From contig JAJYZD010000024.1 of NCBI GenBank assembly GCA_021800315.1, forward strand, positions 1 through 22,672: a DNA stretch of 22,672 nt, read 5' to 3'. A program made the translations under genes and the position numbers. Of the stretch, positions 15,047 to 22,541 are shown piece after piece (position 1 is the first letter of the stretch; every line of letters starts with the position of its first letter). Under the pieces are notes generated by a model. The model did not search any database and was not told the origin of the DNA. It was given only the letters and a program-made list of their open reading frames with translations. This DNA comes from Bacillota bacterium. Lineage in GTDB: Bacteria; Bacillota; Desulfotomaculia; Desulfotomaculales; JAJYZD01.

Positions 15047-16930
15047 GTGGAATACGGGGCCGGACGTTACGACGTGGTGGTCATAGGGGCCGGCCATGCC
15101 GGTTGCGAGGCGGCGTTGGCCGCCGCCCGGCTGGGTCTTTCCACCCTGGTGGTCACGCTCAACCTGGACAACGTGGCCTTGATGCCGTGCAATCCAGCCA
15201 TGGGCGGTCCGGCCAAAGGCCAACTGCTGGCCGAGGTGGACGCCCTGGGCGGCGAGGCCGCTGTGAACACCGACCGGGCGGCCATCCAGATGCGCCTCTT
15301 AAACACCGGCAAGGGTCCGGCGGTGCGGGCCCTGCGGGCCCAGACCGACCGGCGGCTCTACATGAGCCTCATGAAAAACGTGCTGGAGAAGCAGGAGAAT
15401 CTCCACCTGCAGCAGGTCGTCGTGGACAGGATAGAGGTGGGGCGGGGAGCCGTCCGGGCCGTGGTAGGGTCCTGCGGCGCCCGTTTTGACGCCGGGGCCG
15501 TGGTCGTGGCTACCGGCACCTATTTGAACAGCCGCATCATCATCGGCGACCTGGCCTACAGCGGGGCGCCCGGCAACCAGATGCCCGCCAAACGCCTCGG
15601 TGAGAGTCTGCGTTCCCTGGGCTTTAGCCTGGACCGGTTCAAGACCGGCACCCCGCCCCGCGTCCACCGCCAATCCGTGGACTTTTCCCGCTTGAAGGAA
15701 CAAAGGGGCGACGCCGAACTGCGCAACTTTTCCTTTATTTCCCCGGTCAAACAGCGGGAACAGGTTTCCTGCTGGCTGACCCATACGGGGGAGGACACCC
15801 ACCGGATTATCAGGGACAATTTGGACCGGGCTCCTCTTTTTACGGGTTTCATCCGGTCCGCCGGCCCCCGTTACTGCCCCTCCATCGAAACCAAGGTGGT
15901 GCGTTTCGCGGACAAGTCCTCCCACCAGGTCTTTCTTGAGCCGGAGGGCTTGGAGACCCTGGAGATGTATGTGCAGGGACTGGCCACGAGCCTGCCCGGG
16001 GACGTGCAACTGGCCGTACTGCGGAGCATTCCCGGATTGGCGAAAGTACGGTTGATGCGGACCGGCTACGCCATCGAGTATGATTACGTGCCGTCGTTCC
16101 AGTTGAAGGACTCCCTGGAAACCAGGGCTGTGGACGGTCTGTTCCTGGCCGGCCAGATCAACGGCACCTCGGGCTACGAGGAGGCGGCGGCGCAAGGACT
16201 GGTAGCCGGTATAAACGCGGCCCGCTACGTCAAAAACGAGCCGCCCTTGAAATTGGCCCGGTCGGACGGCTATATCGGCGTCCTCATCGACGACCTGGTC
16301 ACCAAGACCATCGAGGAACCCTACCGGATGATGACCTCCCGGGCGGAACACCGCCTGCTGCTCCGGCAGGACAACGCCGATTTCCGGCTTACCGAAAAGG
16401 GGAGGGCGATCGGCCTGGTCGACGACGGCCGCTACCGGTCTTTCCAGGCCCGGCGGCAAGGACTGGACGACGGCCTCCGGTTCGTTAAACGGACCTTGTT
16501 GCCCGTCACGGCGGAACTGCTCGCCGGGATGCAGGCGATCAACACCGCTCCGCCGCCCGCGCAGGGTATCACCCTGGCCGCCCTGCTCCGGCGCCCGGAA
16601 ATAACGTTCCGGGAGTTGGTCTTCCTGGGGGCCTCCGAACTGCCGTCCCCGGAAGTGAGGCCGCTTCTGGAAACGGAAATCAAGTACGAGGGTTACATCA
16701 AGCGACAGTCACTGCAGGTGGAAAAGCTCTTGCGCCTGGAAGGACGGCTGTTGCCGCCGGACATCGACTACGCGTCCATAAGGGGCCTCTGCAGCGAAGC
16801 GGGGGAGAAACTGGCCCGCATGCGGCCGGCCAGCTTGGGCCAGGCTTCCCGCATCGCCGGGGTCAGCCCGGCCGACATAGCCGTTCTCCTGGTTTACCTG
16901 GAGAAATGGCGCCGGAGCGCCCCCGCATGA
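15047..16930 (+). CDS. mnmG: tRNA uridine-5-carboxymethylaminomethyl enzyme MnmG (GidA)
   Basis: A 627-residue FAD enzyme, partner of MnmE in U34 modification. The Rossmann motif VVIGAGHAGCEAALAAARLG is at the N-terminus. Family blocks MPCNPAMGGPAKGQL, RRLYMSLMK and FLAGQINGTSGYEEAAAQG follow, and the C-terminal helical domain that contacts MnmE and tRNA is complete. The GTG at 15047 follows GAGGGGAG. The stop overlaps the rsmG start (ATGA), which indicates translational coupling. Confidence 0.97.
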   Translation: MEYGAGRYDVVVIGAGHAGCEAALAAARLGLSTLVVTLNLDNVALMPCNPAMGGPAKGQLLAEVDALGGEAAVNTDRAAIQMRLLNTGKGPAVRALRAQTDRRLYMSLMKNVLEKQENLHLQQVVVDRIEVGRGAVRAVVGSCGARFDAGAVVVATGTYLNSRIIIGDLAYSGAPGNQMPAKRLGESLRSLGFSLDRFKTGTPPRVHRQSVDFSRLKEQRGDAELRNFSFISPVKQREQVSCWLTHTGEDTHRIIRDNLDRAPLFTGFIRSAGPRYCPSIETKVVRFADKSSHQVFLEPEGLETLEMYVQGLATSLPGDVQLAVLRSIPGLAKVRLMRTGYAIEYDYVPSFQLKDSLETRAVDGLFLAGQINGTSGYEEAAAQGLVAGINAARYVKNEPPLKLARSDGYIGVLIDDLVTKTIEEPYRMMTSRAEHRLLLRQDNADFRLTEKGRAIGLVDDGRYRSFQARRQGLDDGLRFVKRTLLPVTAELLAGMQAINTAPPPAQGITLAALLRRPEITFRELVFLGASELPSPEVRPLLETEIKYEGYIKRQSLQVEKLLRLEGRLLPPDIDYASIRGLCSEAGEKLARMRPASLGQASRIAGVSPADIAVLLVYLEKWRRSAPA

Positions 16931-17682
16931 GCGCGGTCACCCCGGTCTCGTACCTGGAGACGGGCGCCCGGCGGCTCGGCCTTCACCTTACCCGTGTCCA
17001 AAGCGGCCTTTTCCTTCGCTACCTGGAACTCATGGCGCGGGAGAAACAGAACCTGACCACGGTCACCTCCTCCCTGGAGATCGTGGAAAAACATTTTCTC
17101 GACTCCCTCACCGTCGCCCTGGCGGTCGAACCAGCTCCAGGGTCTTTGGTGCTCGACGTCGGCAGCGGCGCCGGTTTTCCCGGTATTCCACTGAAGATCC
17201 TACTGCCGGGCATCCGCCTGGTCCTGTTGGAGCCCCGCACCAATAGAGCTATGTTCCTGAAGCACACCCTGTACGCCCTGGGCCTGGCGGGCGTAACGGT
17301 GGAACGGGCGCGGGCCGAGGACTACCTGCGGGATCAGCGGGTCAGGGAGAAATTTACGCTGGTAACCGCCCGGGCGGTGGCGCCCCTGGCCGTTTTGGCG
17401 GAGTACTGTCTGCCGGCCCTGGCCCCCGGCGGCCTCTGGGTGGCCCAGAAGGGACCCGAGGCGGACCGGGAAATTTCCGAAGCCAGAGGCTGCCTCGAAG
17501 TCATGGGGGGTGGGACGCCCTCCATCCGCCGGCTTACCCTCCCTTATTCCGGGGCCGTCCGGGTCCTGGTCACGGTGCCCAAAGTGAAGAACACGCCGGC
17601 GGAATACCCCCGGCGGGCCGGTGTGCCGGCCCGCCGGCCCCTGGCAGGAAAAAAGGCGAAAGGCGGGGAATATTTAACGTAA
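16927..17682 (+). CDS. rsmG: 16S rRNA (guanine-N7) methyltransferase RsmG (GidB)
   Basis: A 251-residue SAM-dependent methyltransferase that makes m7G in the 530 loop of 16S rRNA (G527 in E. coli numbering). Motifs are EKHFLDSLTVA, the SAM-binding LDVGSGAGFPGIPLKI, LEPRTNRAMFLKH (motif with the family's conserved residues) and ARAVAPLAVLAEYCLPAL. It ends in the usual TPAEYPRRAGVPARRPL. The start at 16927 overlaps the mnmG stop by 4 nt and has GGAG 8 nt upstream; an ATG at 16906 lies inside mnmG without a good ribosome site. Confidence 0.95.
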   Translation: MSAVTPVSYLETGARRLGLHLTRVQSGLFLRYLELMAREKQNLTTVTSSLEIVEKHFLDSLTVALAVEPAPGSLVLDVGSGAGFPGIPLKILLPGIRLVLLEPRTNRAMFLKHTLYALGLAGVTVERARAEDYLRDQRVREKFTLVTARAVAPLAVLAEYCLPALAPGGLWVAQKGPEADREISEARGCLEVMGGGTPSIRRLTLPYSGAVRVLVTVPKVKNTPAEYPRRAGVPARRPLAGKKAKGGEYLT

Positions 17683-17704
17683 GTTTCTGGAGGGGTGGTG
17701 AGTG

Positions 17705-17744
17705 ATGGGGAAGGTTATCGCCATTGCCAACCAAAAGGGAGGCG
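17705..17744 (+). CDS. parA: ParA (Soj), exon 1
   Basis: The first 13 codons and one base of parA: MGKVIAIANQKGG plus the G of the next codon. GGAGGGG lies 9 nt before the ATG. Without splicing, translation continues into the intron and stops at TAA 17756-17758 after 17 codons, losing the P-loop. Joined to the sequence at 18490 the frame reads KGGVGKTTTAINLS without a gap, which fixes the splice sites. The exon ends in GAGGCG, the expected intron-binding site IBS1. Confidence 0.9.
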
Positions 17745-18489
17745 GTGTGCCGGGATAAGCCGGCAGCGGCTTGCGGGTGTAAGTCCCGCCGGGGTAAGCT
17801 CCGGAGCGCCCCGTAGAAACTCCCGGCCGCTTAGGCGGGTAACCGCGGCGGCTGAGCGGGAGGATTTTCGAAGGTACGGTCCGTACTATTAAGGGAACTC
17901 TGCAGCGTCGTAATTTTGGTGGGTACCCGGGTACCCATCTGCGACCCCGGGCGGGTTGCAAATGGGTACGGGGCGGGTGCTAAACGGGGCGGCCGAGCCT
18001 GTCACCTCCTGGCGAAGGCAACATTCCCGGCCCGGTGATCCGGTGCGGCCGGGAGCGCCCCCGGCGTAAGGGAGACGGAACGTACTGACAGTCGCTGCGT
18101 GGAACCCGGGAGACCCCGCGCTTGGCCCGGTCCGGCATCTCCGATCCGGACCGGGCCGCGCGGGGAGTCGGAGGAGCCCATAGTACCGTGGACCGGCAGG
18201 ACACTATAACCTGCCCGAGGGAAGGGGCTCTGCCGTGAACATGCCTTCAGCCGGCCCGGGCGGGGATTGCCCCTCTCGAGAGGAGCTGCCAAACCCGGAC
18301 AACAGGTGCCCGTGGCCGTGCCAAAAGAGGCTGTCTCCGTTTCGCCAAGAGGGATACCGGATACCCGCCCGGAGGGTGGGTAACGGTCGATGTCGAATGC
18401 GGCGGGGGAAGTTTGCGGAAAAAGCCGTATGAGGGAAAACCTCACGTACGGTTTGACGAGGGGGGGCTTGAAACGGTCCTCTACTCTAC
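17745..18489 (+). mobile_element. ORF-less group II intron in parA
   Basis: 745 nt, beginning GTGTG (consensus GUGYG) and ending AC (consensus AY). Domain V is 18422-18454. Its lower helix carries the AGC triad with a G-U wobble (18424 with 18452), a two-base AC bulge lies at 18444-18445, and the upper GAGG/CCTC helix has an A-rich GAAAA loop. Domain VI follows: GAG/CTC (18458-18460 with 18484-18486), a bulged adenosine at 18483, then G6 (18461-18466) pairing with TCCTCT (18477-18482). The A is 7 nt from the 3' splice site, as in branching introns. The 5' part shows intron-like GGGTGTAAGTCCC. No reverse transcriptase is encoded, so a maturase would have to act in trans. I did not identify EBS1/EBS2 with confidence. 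Confidence 0.92.
18102..18209 (+). pseudogene. possible vestige of the intron-encoded protein leader
   Basis: A 35-codon open stretch before a stop in the domain I-IV part of the intron reads with ESEEPIVPW near its end (from 18165). From memory, many Firmicute group II reverse transcriptases have a poorly conserved N-terminal lead with EEPIVP shortly before the RT domain. If so, the intron once carried an ORF in domain IV that has been deleted. No RT motif remains. Short match, so only suggestive. Confidence 0.3.
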
Positions 18490-19211
18490 TGGGAAAGACA
18501 ACAACGGCTATCAACCTGTCCGCCTTTTTGGCCTCGCTCGGTCAAAAGGTTCTTCTGGTGGACACCGACGCGCAGGGTAACGCCACCAGCGGTTTGGGCG
18601 TGGACCGGGGAGAACTCGGTCAAAGCATTTACGACCTGTTCACGGGCGGCGCCGATGCGGGCACGATCATCCGCCCGACGGAGGTCGAGGGCCTGGATAT
18701 CCTGCCGTCCACCATGGCCTTGGCCGGGGCGGAGATCGAACTGGTGGGCGTGGAAGGCAGGGAACGGCTCCTGCAGAGGAGCATCGCCCAAAAACGCGGT
18801 GATTACGATTTCGTTTTCATCGACTGTCCGCCTTCCCTGGGCCTTTTGACCGTCAACGCGCTGACGGCCGCGGACAGCGTCCTGGTACCCATCCAGTGCG
18901 AGTATTACGCGCTGGAGGGGGTGGGACAGCTCATGAAGACCATTCAGTTGGTGCGGGCCCGTTTGAATTCCCGCCTGCAACTGGAAGGAGTAGTCCTGAC
19001 CATGTTCGACGGCAGGACCAACCTGGCCATCCAGGTGGTCCAGGAAGTCAAAAACCATTTCAAGGAAAAGGTCTACCGGACGGTTATCCCCCGCAACGTG
19101 CGTCTCTCGGAGGCGCCCAGCTACGGCCAGCCCATCGGCCTGTACGACCGGCGCTCACGGGGAGCCGAGGTTTACCATGACTTGGCCCGGGAGGTTTTGG
19201 GGCATGAATAA
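18490..19211 (+). CDS. parA: ParA (Soj) chromosome partitioning ATPase, exon 2
   Basis: With exon 1 this makes a 253-residue ParA/Soj, normal length. The spliced P-loop is KGGVGKTT (residues 11-18). The rest shows LLVDTDAQGNATSGLG (Walker A' region), FVFIDCPPSLGLLTVNAL (Walker B) and VIPRNVRLSEAPSYGQPI. ParA is a Walker-type ATPase that works with ParB in origin segregation and, in Firmicutes, affects DnaA activity. The segment alone lacks a start and the P-loop. Its stop overlaps the parB start by 8 nt, indicating coupling. Codon use matches the neighbours, so the gene itself is resident and only the intron is an insertion. Confidence 0.93.
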
Positions 19212-20076
19212 GAAACGCGGCCTGGGACGCGGCCTGGAGGCCCTGATCCCAACCGGGGAACAAGGCGCGCCGGCCGGCGCCCTGCGGGAGCTGCCGGTCG
19301 ACCACATCTTCCCCGGCCCCTCCCAACTCCGCACGGAGATGGACCAGGAAAGGCTGCGTGAACTGGCTGACTCAATTGCCCGGATGGGTGTGGTGCAACC
19401 TATCGTGGTCAGACCCATGGACGACGGCAATTATGAACTGGTGGCCGGCCAGAGACGCTGGGAGGCCTGTCGCACGCTGGGTCTGGCCACCATTCCCGCC
19501 GTCGTTCGCGAAAGTTCGGATCTCGAGGCGGCCGCCGTCGCCCTGATCGAAAACGTGCAACGGGAAGACCTGAATCCGATGGAGGAAGCGGAAGCGTACC
19601 ACCGGCTGGTGGAAGATTACGGCCTCACCCAGGAGGAAGTAGCGCGGCAGGTGGGCAAGTCCCGGCCTCTGGTGGGCAACACCATCCGCCTCCTGGCACT
19701 GCCCGGGCCGGTGAAAAAGTTGGTAGCCGACGGGACGCTCTCCGCCGGGCACGGCCGGACCATCCTGGCCCTTGCCGACCCGCGGCAGATGACGGCTTGC
19801 GCGGAACAAGTGGTAAAAACCGGCATGAGCGTGCGCCAGGCCGAGGAATACGTCAAGAAGATGATTGCCGCATCAAGCGCCCCGCCCAAGGCGGAAGTCC
19901 GGCGGTACCGGGACCCGGATCTCCAGGAGATGGAGAAAAACCTGGTCCGGCGTCTGAAGGCACGGGTACGGATCCGGGAGGAGAAGGACGGTGCCTTACG
20001 GCTGGAGATTTCCCTGGCCGGCAGGGAGGTTTTGACGAAGCTGGTGGAACAACTGTTGAACCAGGGTTGGGGGTAG
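19204..20076 (+). CDS. parB: ParB (Spo0J) chromosome partitioning protein
   Basis: A 290-residue CTP-dependent DNA clamp that loads at parS and spreads. The start KKRGLGRGLEALIP is the ParA-stimulating N-terminus. The ParB/Srx domain includes MGVVQPIVVRP and ENVQREDLNPMEEAEAY, the helix-turn-helix is LTQEEVARQVGKSRPLVGN, and a C-terminal dimerisation region is present. The CTP motif reads GQRRWEA (residues 82-88) instead of the usual GERRxRA. The ATG at 19204 has GGGAGG 9 nt upstream. The reading from 19177 lies inside parA. Confidence 0.95.
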   Translation: MNKKRGLGRGLEALIPTGEQGAPAGALRELPVDHIFPGPSQLRTEMDQERLRELADSIARMGVVQPIVVRPMDDGNYELVAGQRRWEACRTLGLATIPAVVRESSDLEAAAVALIENVQREDLNPMEEAEAYHRLVEDYGLTQEEVARQVGKSRPLVGNTIRLLALPGPVKKLVADGTLSAGHGRTILALADPRQMTACAEQVVKTGMSVRQAEEYVKKMIAASSAPPKAEVRRYRDPDLQEMEKNLVRRLKARVRIREEKDGALRLEISLAGREVLTKLVEQLLNQGWG

Positions 20077-20085
20077 ACTAAAGGT

Positions 20086-20727
20086 ATGAGATTTGCTGAT
20101 CGCTGGGATGCCGGCCAGCAGTTGGCCGAAAAGGTTTTAGACCTGCTCGGCGGGGAAGGGGCCGTGCTGGCTATTCCGCGCGGCGGGGTGGTGGTGGGCG
20201 GCGTCCTGGCCCGGACCCTTTCCTGGCCCCTGGACCTGATCATTCCCCGCAAGATCGGCGCGCCGGAAAACCCGGAACTGGCCGTGGGAGCCGTGGCCCA
20301 GGACGGCACCGCCATTTTCGATCCCCACCTCCTGGCCCGTCTGCGCCTGACCGAGGAAGACCTGGCCGGACGGGTGGCCGCGGAGAGGAAGGAGATCACG
20401 CGGCGCATGCTCCGTTATCGCGGCCGGGAGGATTATCCCCCTTACCGCGGTACGGTCCTGATCGTGGACGATGGCATCGCCACCGGCTACACCGCGAGCG
20501 CGGCGATTGCTTCGGTGCGCAAAATGTTTTCTCCCGAGCGTGTTGTTCTGGCCGTGCCGGTTGCTCCCGCGGACACCGTCCTCTTCCTGGCGGAAGAGGT
20601 GGACCGGCTGGTGTGCCTCCAAATCCCGGCCGATTTTTACGCCGTGGGGCAGTTTTACCGCCGGTTCGACCAGGTCGGCGACGCCGAAGTCATAGCCTTG
20701 CTGGAGGAATACGGGCAACCGGCGTAA
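20086..20727 (+). CDS. phosphoribosyltransferase-family protein
   Basis: A 213-residue protein of the type I PRTase fold (COG1926-like). The PRPP-binding motif is VLIVDDGIATGYTA. The N-terminus (AIPRGGVVVGGVLA, then PRKIGAPENPELAVGAV) is typical of this uncharacterised family, where such proteins are annotated simply as phosphoribosyltransferases. The nucleobase substrate is unknown. It starts 9 nt after parB with a weak ribosome site, so it is probably read from the same transcript. This is not a standard parB neighbour. Confidence 0.85.
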   Translation: MRFADRWDAGQQLAEKVLDLLGGEGAVLAIPRGGVVVGGVLARTLSWPLDLIIPRKIGAPENPELAVGAVAQDGTAIFDPHLLARLRLTEEDLAGRVAAERKEITRRMLRYRGREDYPPYRGTVLIVDDGIATGYTASAAIASVRKMFSPERVVLAVPVAPADTVLFLAEEVDRLVCLQIPADFYAVGQFYRRFDQVGDAEVIALLEEYGQPA

Positions 20728-20782
20728 TTTTGTGCGGCCTCCCGGGCATAATAGCGGCAAGTTTCAGTAGAGGGGGGCTTGC

Positions 20783-21025
20783 ATGGCAGACAAAACGGTG
20801 GCGTTGGATCTGACCAACCTGCACAGTTACCGGGATGCCCTGACCGGTCACGGCTACCGGGTGGTACCCCTGACCAGTCTGAAGGAGGCCGACGCGGCGG
20901 TCATCGCCGGGATGGACCGCAATCTCCTGGGTCACCAGGACATCGTTTTTTCCGGACCGGTAATCGACGCCGGCGGCATGACCGCCGCCCAGGTGGCGAA
21001 CGAACTGGACCAAAGGTTAGGCTAA
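20783..21025 (+). CDS. YkuS/UPF0180 family protein
   Basis: An 80-residue protein resembling the YkuS (UPF0180) family of small Firmicute proteins of unknown function: VALDLTNLHSYRDALTGHGYRVV, then VIAGMDRNLLGHQDIVFSGPVIDAGGMTAAQVANEL. The family's VIDA(H/G)GLT pattern near the C-terminus is present. GAGGGGGG lies 5 nt before the ATG. A strong terminator follows, closing the rightward transcription unit. Confidence 0.75.
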   Translation: MADKTVALDLTNLHSYRDALTGHGYRVVPLTSLKEADAAVIAGMDRNLLGHQDIVFSGPVIDAGGMTAAQVANELDQRLG

Positions 21026-21029
21026 GGAA

Positions 21030-21064
21030 GGACCCGGGGCGGGAGCCCCGGGTCCCTGGTTTTG
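21030..21064 (+). terminator. intrinsic terminator after the ykuS-like gene
   Basis: A perfect 11-bp stem GGACCCGGGGC / GCCCCGGGTCC (21030-21040 with 21045-21055), a GGGA loop, then CTGGTTTT. This is very GC-rich and stable, with a short T-tract. It separates the core cluster from the AT-richer accessory genes. Confidence 0.75.
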
Positions 21065-21094
21065 GGTGGGGTCGCAGTCGTTTATAAAAGCCTG

Positions 21095-21123
21095 TTGGCA
21101 AGGCCACATGCTTGGTATATAAT
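21095..21123 (+). promoter_or_regulatory. promoter of the DUF4258/YgiT module
   Basis: -35 TTGGCA (21095-21100), a 17-nt spacer and a consensus -10 TATAAT (21118-21123). One of the best-matching promoters in the window. An AT-rich, partly palindromic stretch (TATAATTATAGTTATATATA) around the -10 could be an operator for autoregulation. Confidence 0.75.
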
Positions 21124-21170
21124 TATAGTTATATATAGGAGTGGTATGGGTTGTCGTAAGAGGTCGAAAT

Positions 21171-21494
21171 ATGTCGAGTTTGGGTAAGGTATTAAGACAA
21201 GTACAGAATCAAGCGACAACAGGAAATTATCTGGTTTCTCAACATTGCCAGCAGGAAATGGCAGAAGAGGATATAGACATTGTCGATGTTATCGATACCC
21301 TTATTTCTGGCACGATTATAGAAAACTACCCCGAACACCGTAGAGGGGGCTGCTGCCTGGTTAACGGCGTTGCCGGTAATGGTCGTCCGCTCCACGTGGT
21401 TTGCACAACGGAACTACCAACGCTCATACTTATTACGGTGTATGAGCCCAAATCACCCAAATGGCTGACGTCATTCCAAAGGAGGCGATTGTGA
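21171..21494 (+). CDS. DUF4258 domain protein, putative toxin
   Basis: A 107-residue protein of the DUF4258 family: LVSQHCQQEMAEEDIDIVDVIDTLISGTIIENYPEH, then GRPLHVVCTTELPTLILITVYEP. Such proteins have a RelE/BrnT-like small fold and are often next to a YgiT-type zinc-finger protein in a presumed toxin-antitoxin pair. The ATG at 21171 has AGAGGT upstream; a GTG at 21141 (after AGGA) would add ten residues. Its stop overlaps the next start by 1 nt. Base composition is more AT-rich than the core genes, which suggests acquisition. Confidence 0.75.
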   Translation: MSSLGKVLRQVQNQATTGNYLVSQHCQQEMAEEDIDIVDVIDTLISGTIIENYPEHRRGGCCLVNGVAGNGRPLHVVCTTELPTLILITVYEPKSPKWLTSFQRRRL

Positions 21495-21718
21495 TGGTTT
21501 GCACTATTAATGGATGCCCCGGAGAGTATGAGGAGCAGAAGATTATGCACATGGTGCGTTACCACGGACAAATTATTGTTGTTGATCATGTTCCTGCGGA
21601 GGTTTGTTCTGTCTGTGGTGATGTTCTATTGAAACCGGATACCGTTAAGAGAATTGAAAAGCTATTAAAACAGGCTGTATGTCCCGCCAGTGCGGTGCCC
21701 CTGTATGAATTTGCCTGA
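21494..21718 (+). CDS. YgiT-type zinc-finger protein, putative antitoxin
   Basis: A 74-residue protein like the N-terminal zinc domain of MqsA (YgiT-type). Cysteine pairs are CTINGC (spaced by four rather than two residues) and CSVC, with the family phrase VDHVPAEVCSVCGDVLL between. The C-terminal segment (DTVKRIEKLLKQA) resembles the usual helix. It lacks the helix-turn-helix of full MqsA, as is normal for partners of DUF4258 proteins. AAAGGAGG precedes the ATG by 8 nt. Role as antitoxin is inferred from the pair. Confidence 0.75.
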   Translation: MVCTINGCPGEYEEQKIMHMVRYHGQIIVVDHVPAEVCSVCGDVLLKPDTVKRIEKLLKQAVCPASAVPLYEFA

Positions 21719-21745
21719 GATGTCGGTTCGACGGAAGGTGAAGCC

Positions 21746-22039
21746 ATGTTCGGCACAAAACAGGAATTACTGGAACGACAAAAGCAATGGCGCCGTTACA
21801 ATGCCTGGCAGGCTGCCCATCCAGACAATTGGCCCGATCTCACGATCGACGAAAAATGGCATTGGTATTGCGAAGTCTGGGAGACGGCCCGCCTTTTGAA
21901 CCCGGAGTCGGTCCGGACCGGCATCGACATGGATAAGGTCGGGCGGTGGCAAAAGACGAGGGCCGGCCTGGCCGCCCTGGAGGTACGGGATGAGAGACCG
22001 CAAAAGCGCCCTGGAGGCCATAACCCGCCGTCTTGCTGA
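21746..22039 (+). CDS. hypothetical protein, 97 residues
   Basis: I do not recognise a family. The product is hydrophilic and Trp-rich (WRRYNAWQAAHPDNW, WHWYCEVWETARLL), probably helical, with no signal peptide or membrane segment. GGAAGG lies just upstream of the ATG. Its last 50 nt overlap the start of the nucleotidyltransferase in another frame, suggesting co-translation and a joint function, for example the partner of a nucleotidyltransferase in an antitoxin/toxin-like pair. No HEPN RX4-6H motif was found. Confidence 0.65.
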   Translation: MFGTKQELLERQKQWRRYNAWQAAHPDNWPDLTIDEKWHWYCEVWETARLLNPESVRTGIDMDKVGRWQKTRAGLAALEVRDERPQKRPGGHNPPSC

Positions 22040-22541
22040 CCAGCGCATCGCGTACATGTTTATCGGCGGTGTCGCCAATCTGGTTTGGGGCAGACCCCGG
22101 CAAACTCTTGATCTGGACATCGTGGTAATGTGCCGTAAGGAGAGTATTCCTGTGTTTCTGGAACGGTTGGGCCCTTCCTTCAGGGTATTACCCAGCGATC
22201 CTCTCTCTTTTGTGGCGGAAACCTCGGTGTTACCGTTAATCGTCGCGGACGGAATACCTATCGACCTTATTTTCGCCCGCCTGCCTTACGAGGAAGCGGC
22301 CGTCGCCCGGGCCGTTGATATATTATTCGACGGGGTCAAGGTGAAGGTGTGTACCGCAGAGGACCTTATAATCCACAAGGTTATCTCCGAGAGGGCGATC
22401 GACCGGGAAGACGTAAAGGGAATTATCGCCACCCGGGGAGCACGTCTCGACAGAAACTATCTCGATCCCAAAGTCCTGGAGTTGTCGATTTTCCTTGGTC
22501 GGCCTGAAATCTGGAATTATTATCTTGAATGCTTCGGCTAA
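21990..22541 (+). CDS. nucleotidyltransferase-fold protein (AbiEii/DUF6036-like)
   Basis: A 183-residue protein with the hallmark of the DNA polymerase-beta nucleotidyltransferase fold: FIGGVANLVWGRPRQTLDLD, a GG motif followed by the paired acidic DxD (LDLDIV). A third acidic residue is likely in GIPIDLIFARLP. AEDLIIHKVISERAIDREDV matches the conserved AxxDLIxxKxxAxRxxDxxDI segment of AbiEii-like and DUF6036 proteins. Some members are toxins that modify tRNA or block growth; others have unknown roles. GGAGG precedes the ATG by 6 nt. Confidence 0.75.
   Translation: MRDRKSALEAITRRLADQRIAYMFIGGVANLVWGRPRQTLDLDIVVMCRKESIPVFLERLGPSFRVLPSDPLSFVAETSVLPLIVADGIPIDLIFARLPYEEAAVARAVDILFDGVKVKVCTAEDLIIHKVISERAIDREDVKGIIATRGARLDRNYLDPKVLELSIFLGRPEIWNYYLECFG

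Noticed and set aside
18002..18514. 170-residue reading frame on the minus strand in the intron
   Set aside because: It runs antisense to the ribozyme, has low-complexity GC-rich composition and no family resemblance, and crosses the 3' splice site.
17705..19211. parA as a broken pseudogene
   Set aside because: The interruption has group II boundaries and domains V and VI, and its removal restores the frame and the P-loop to the base. A random insertion would not do so.
17683..20076. parS site (TGTTTCACGTGAAACA-type)
   Set aside because: I scanned parA-parB and the origin by eye and saw no close match. A site may lie outside the window.
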